Below, piece by piece: positions 63,980 through 64,000 of a stretch of 64,000 nucleotides of DNA. The translations under genes were made by a program, and so were the position numbers. Source of the DNA: Antedon mediterranea (lineage: Eukaryota; Echinodermata; Crinoidea; Comatulida; Antedonidae); NCBI RefSeq assembly GCF_964355755.1, contig NC_092676.1, positions 15,546,288-15,610,287 of the forward strand, read 5' to 3'. The first letter of the stretch is position 1, and each line of letters starts with the position of its first letter. Under the pieces are notes generated by a model. It did no database searches and was not told where the DNA came from. It saw only the letters and a program-made list of their open reading frames with translations.

Positions 63980-64000
63980 GTATATTAATCATTTTAAAAA

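Overview
This is an AT-rich, intron-rich, repeat-laden animal nuclear contig. The gene content (PEX16, RPL27A, a TIF1-family RING/B-box/PHD/bromodomain protein and MCM9), the absence of any bacterial-type operon, and the very frequent palindromic TAGGCCTA-type words in introns suggest a marine deuterostome invertebrate. An echinoderm is my best guess, possibly a crinoid, but the species is not proven by anything I can see.

Layout. 1-19.5 kb has no recognisable host gene. It holds a 26-bp minisatellite (619-904), an ~8-kb satellite built from 79/80-bp units (2385-10443), a 51-bp minisatellite (11490-11898), a degenerate CGGT-rich tandem array (12505-13290) and LINE 3'-end fragments. 19.5-35.9 kb is PEX16 (+ strand, 10 coding exons, 374 aa). 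Its introns are packed with inverted-repeat elements, SINEs and a Ty3/gypsy LTR retrotransposon (30526-34735). The LTR element has identical LTRs and a clear GTTTA target-site duplication but internally damaged genes. 38.2-41.6 kb is RPL27A (- strand, 4 coding exons, 147 aa), with a start codon alone in exon 1 and a TOP-like pyrimidine tract. It lies head-to-head, about 350 bp from the start codon of the TIF1-family gene (41.9-47.9 kb, + strand, 9 coding exons, 825 aa). 48-62 kb is intergenic, with MITEs, a degenerate tandem array and several dead LINE fragments. 62.6 kb to the end holds the first coding exons of MCM9 (+ strand), which runs off the window.

The genes are unrelated housekeeping or nuclear functions: peroxisome membrane biogenesis, ribosome structure, chromatin reading/ubiquitin ligation, and recombination helicase. 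The only regulatory link I can propose is the shared promoter between RPL27A and the TIF1 gene.

The most unusual structures are: a perfect 121-bp palindrome (20599-20719) next to an array of about 14 TTGCGCAA palindromes (the C/EBP-type consensus core) in PEX16 intron 1; the layered 20-bp to 79-bp to 794/1,666-bp hierarchy of the satellite; and a young but crippled LTR element. Exon boundaries were derived by hand from GT/AG signals, phase and family similarity, and each gene model sums to an intact reading frame.
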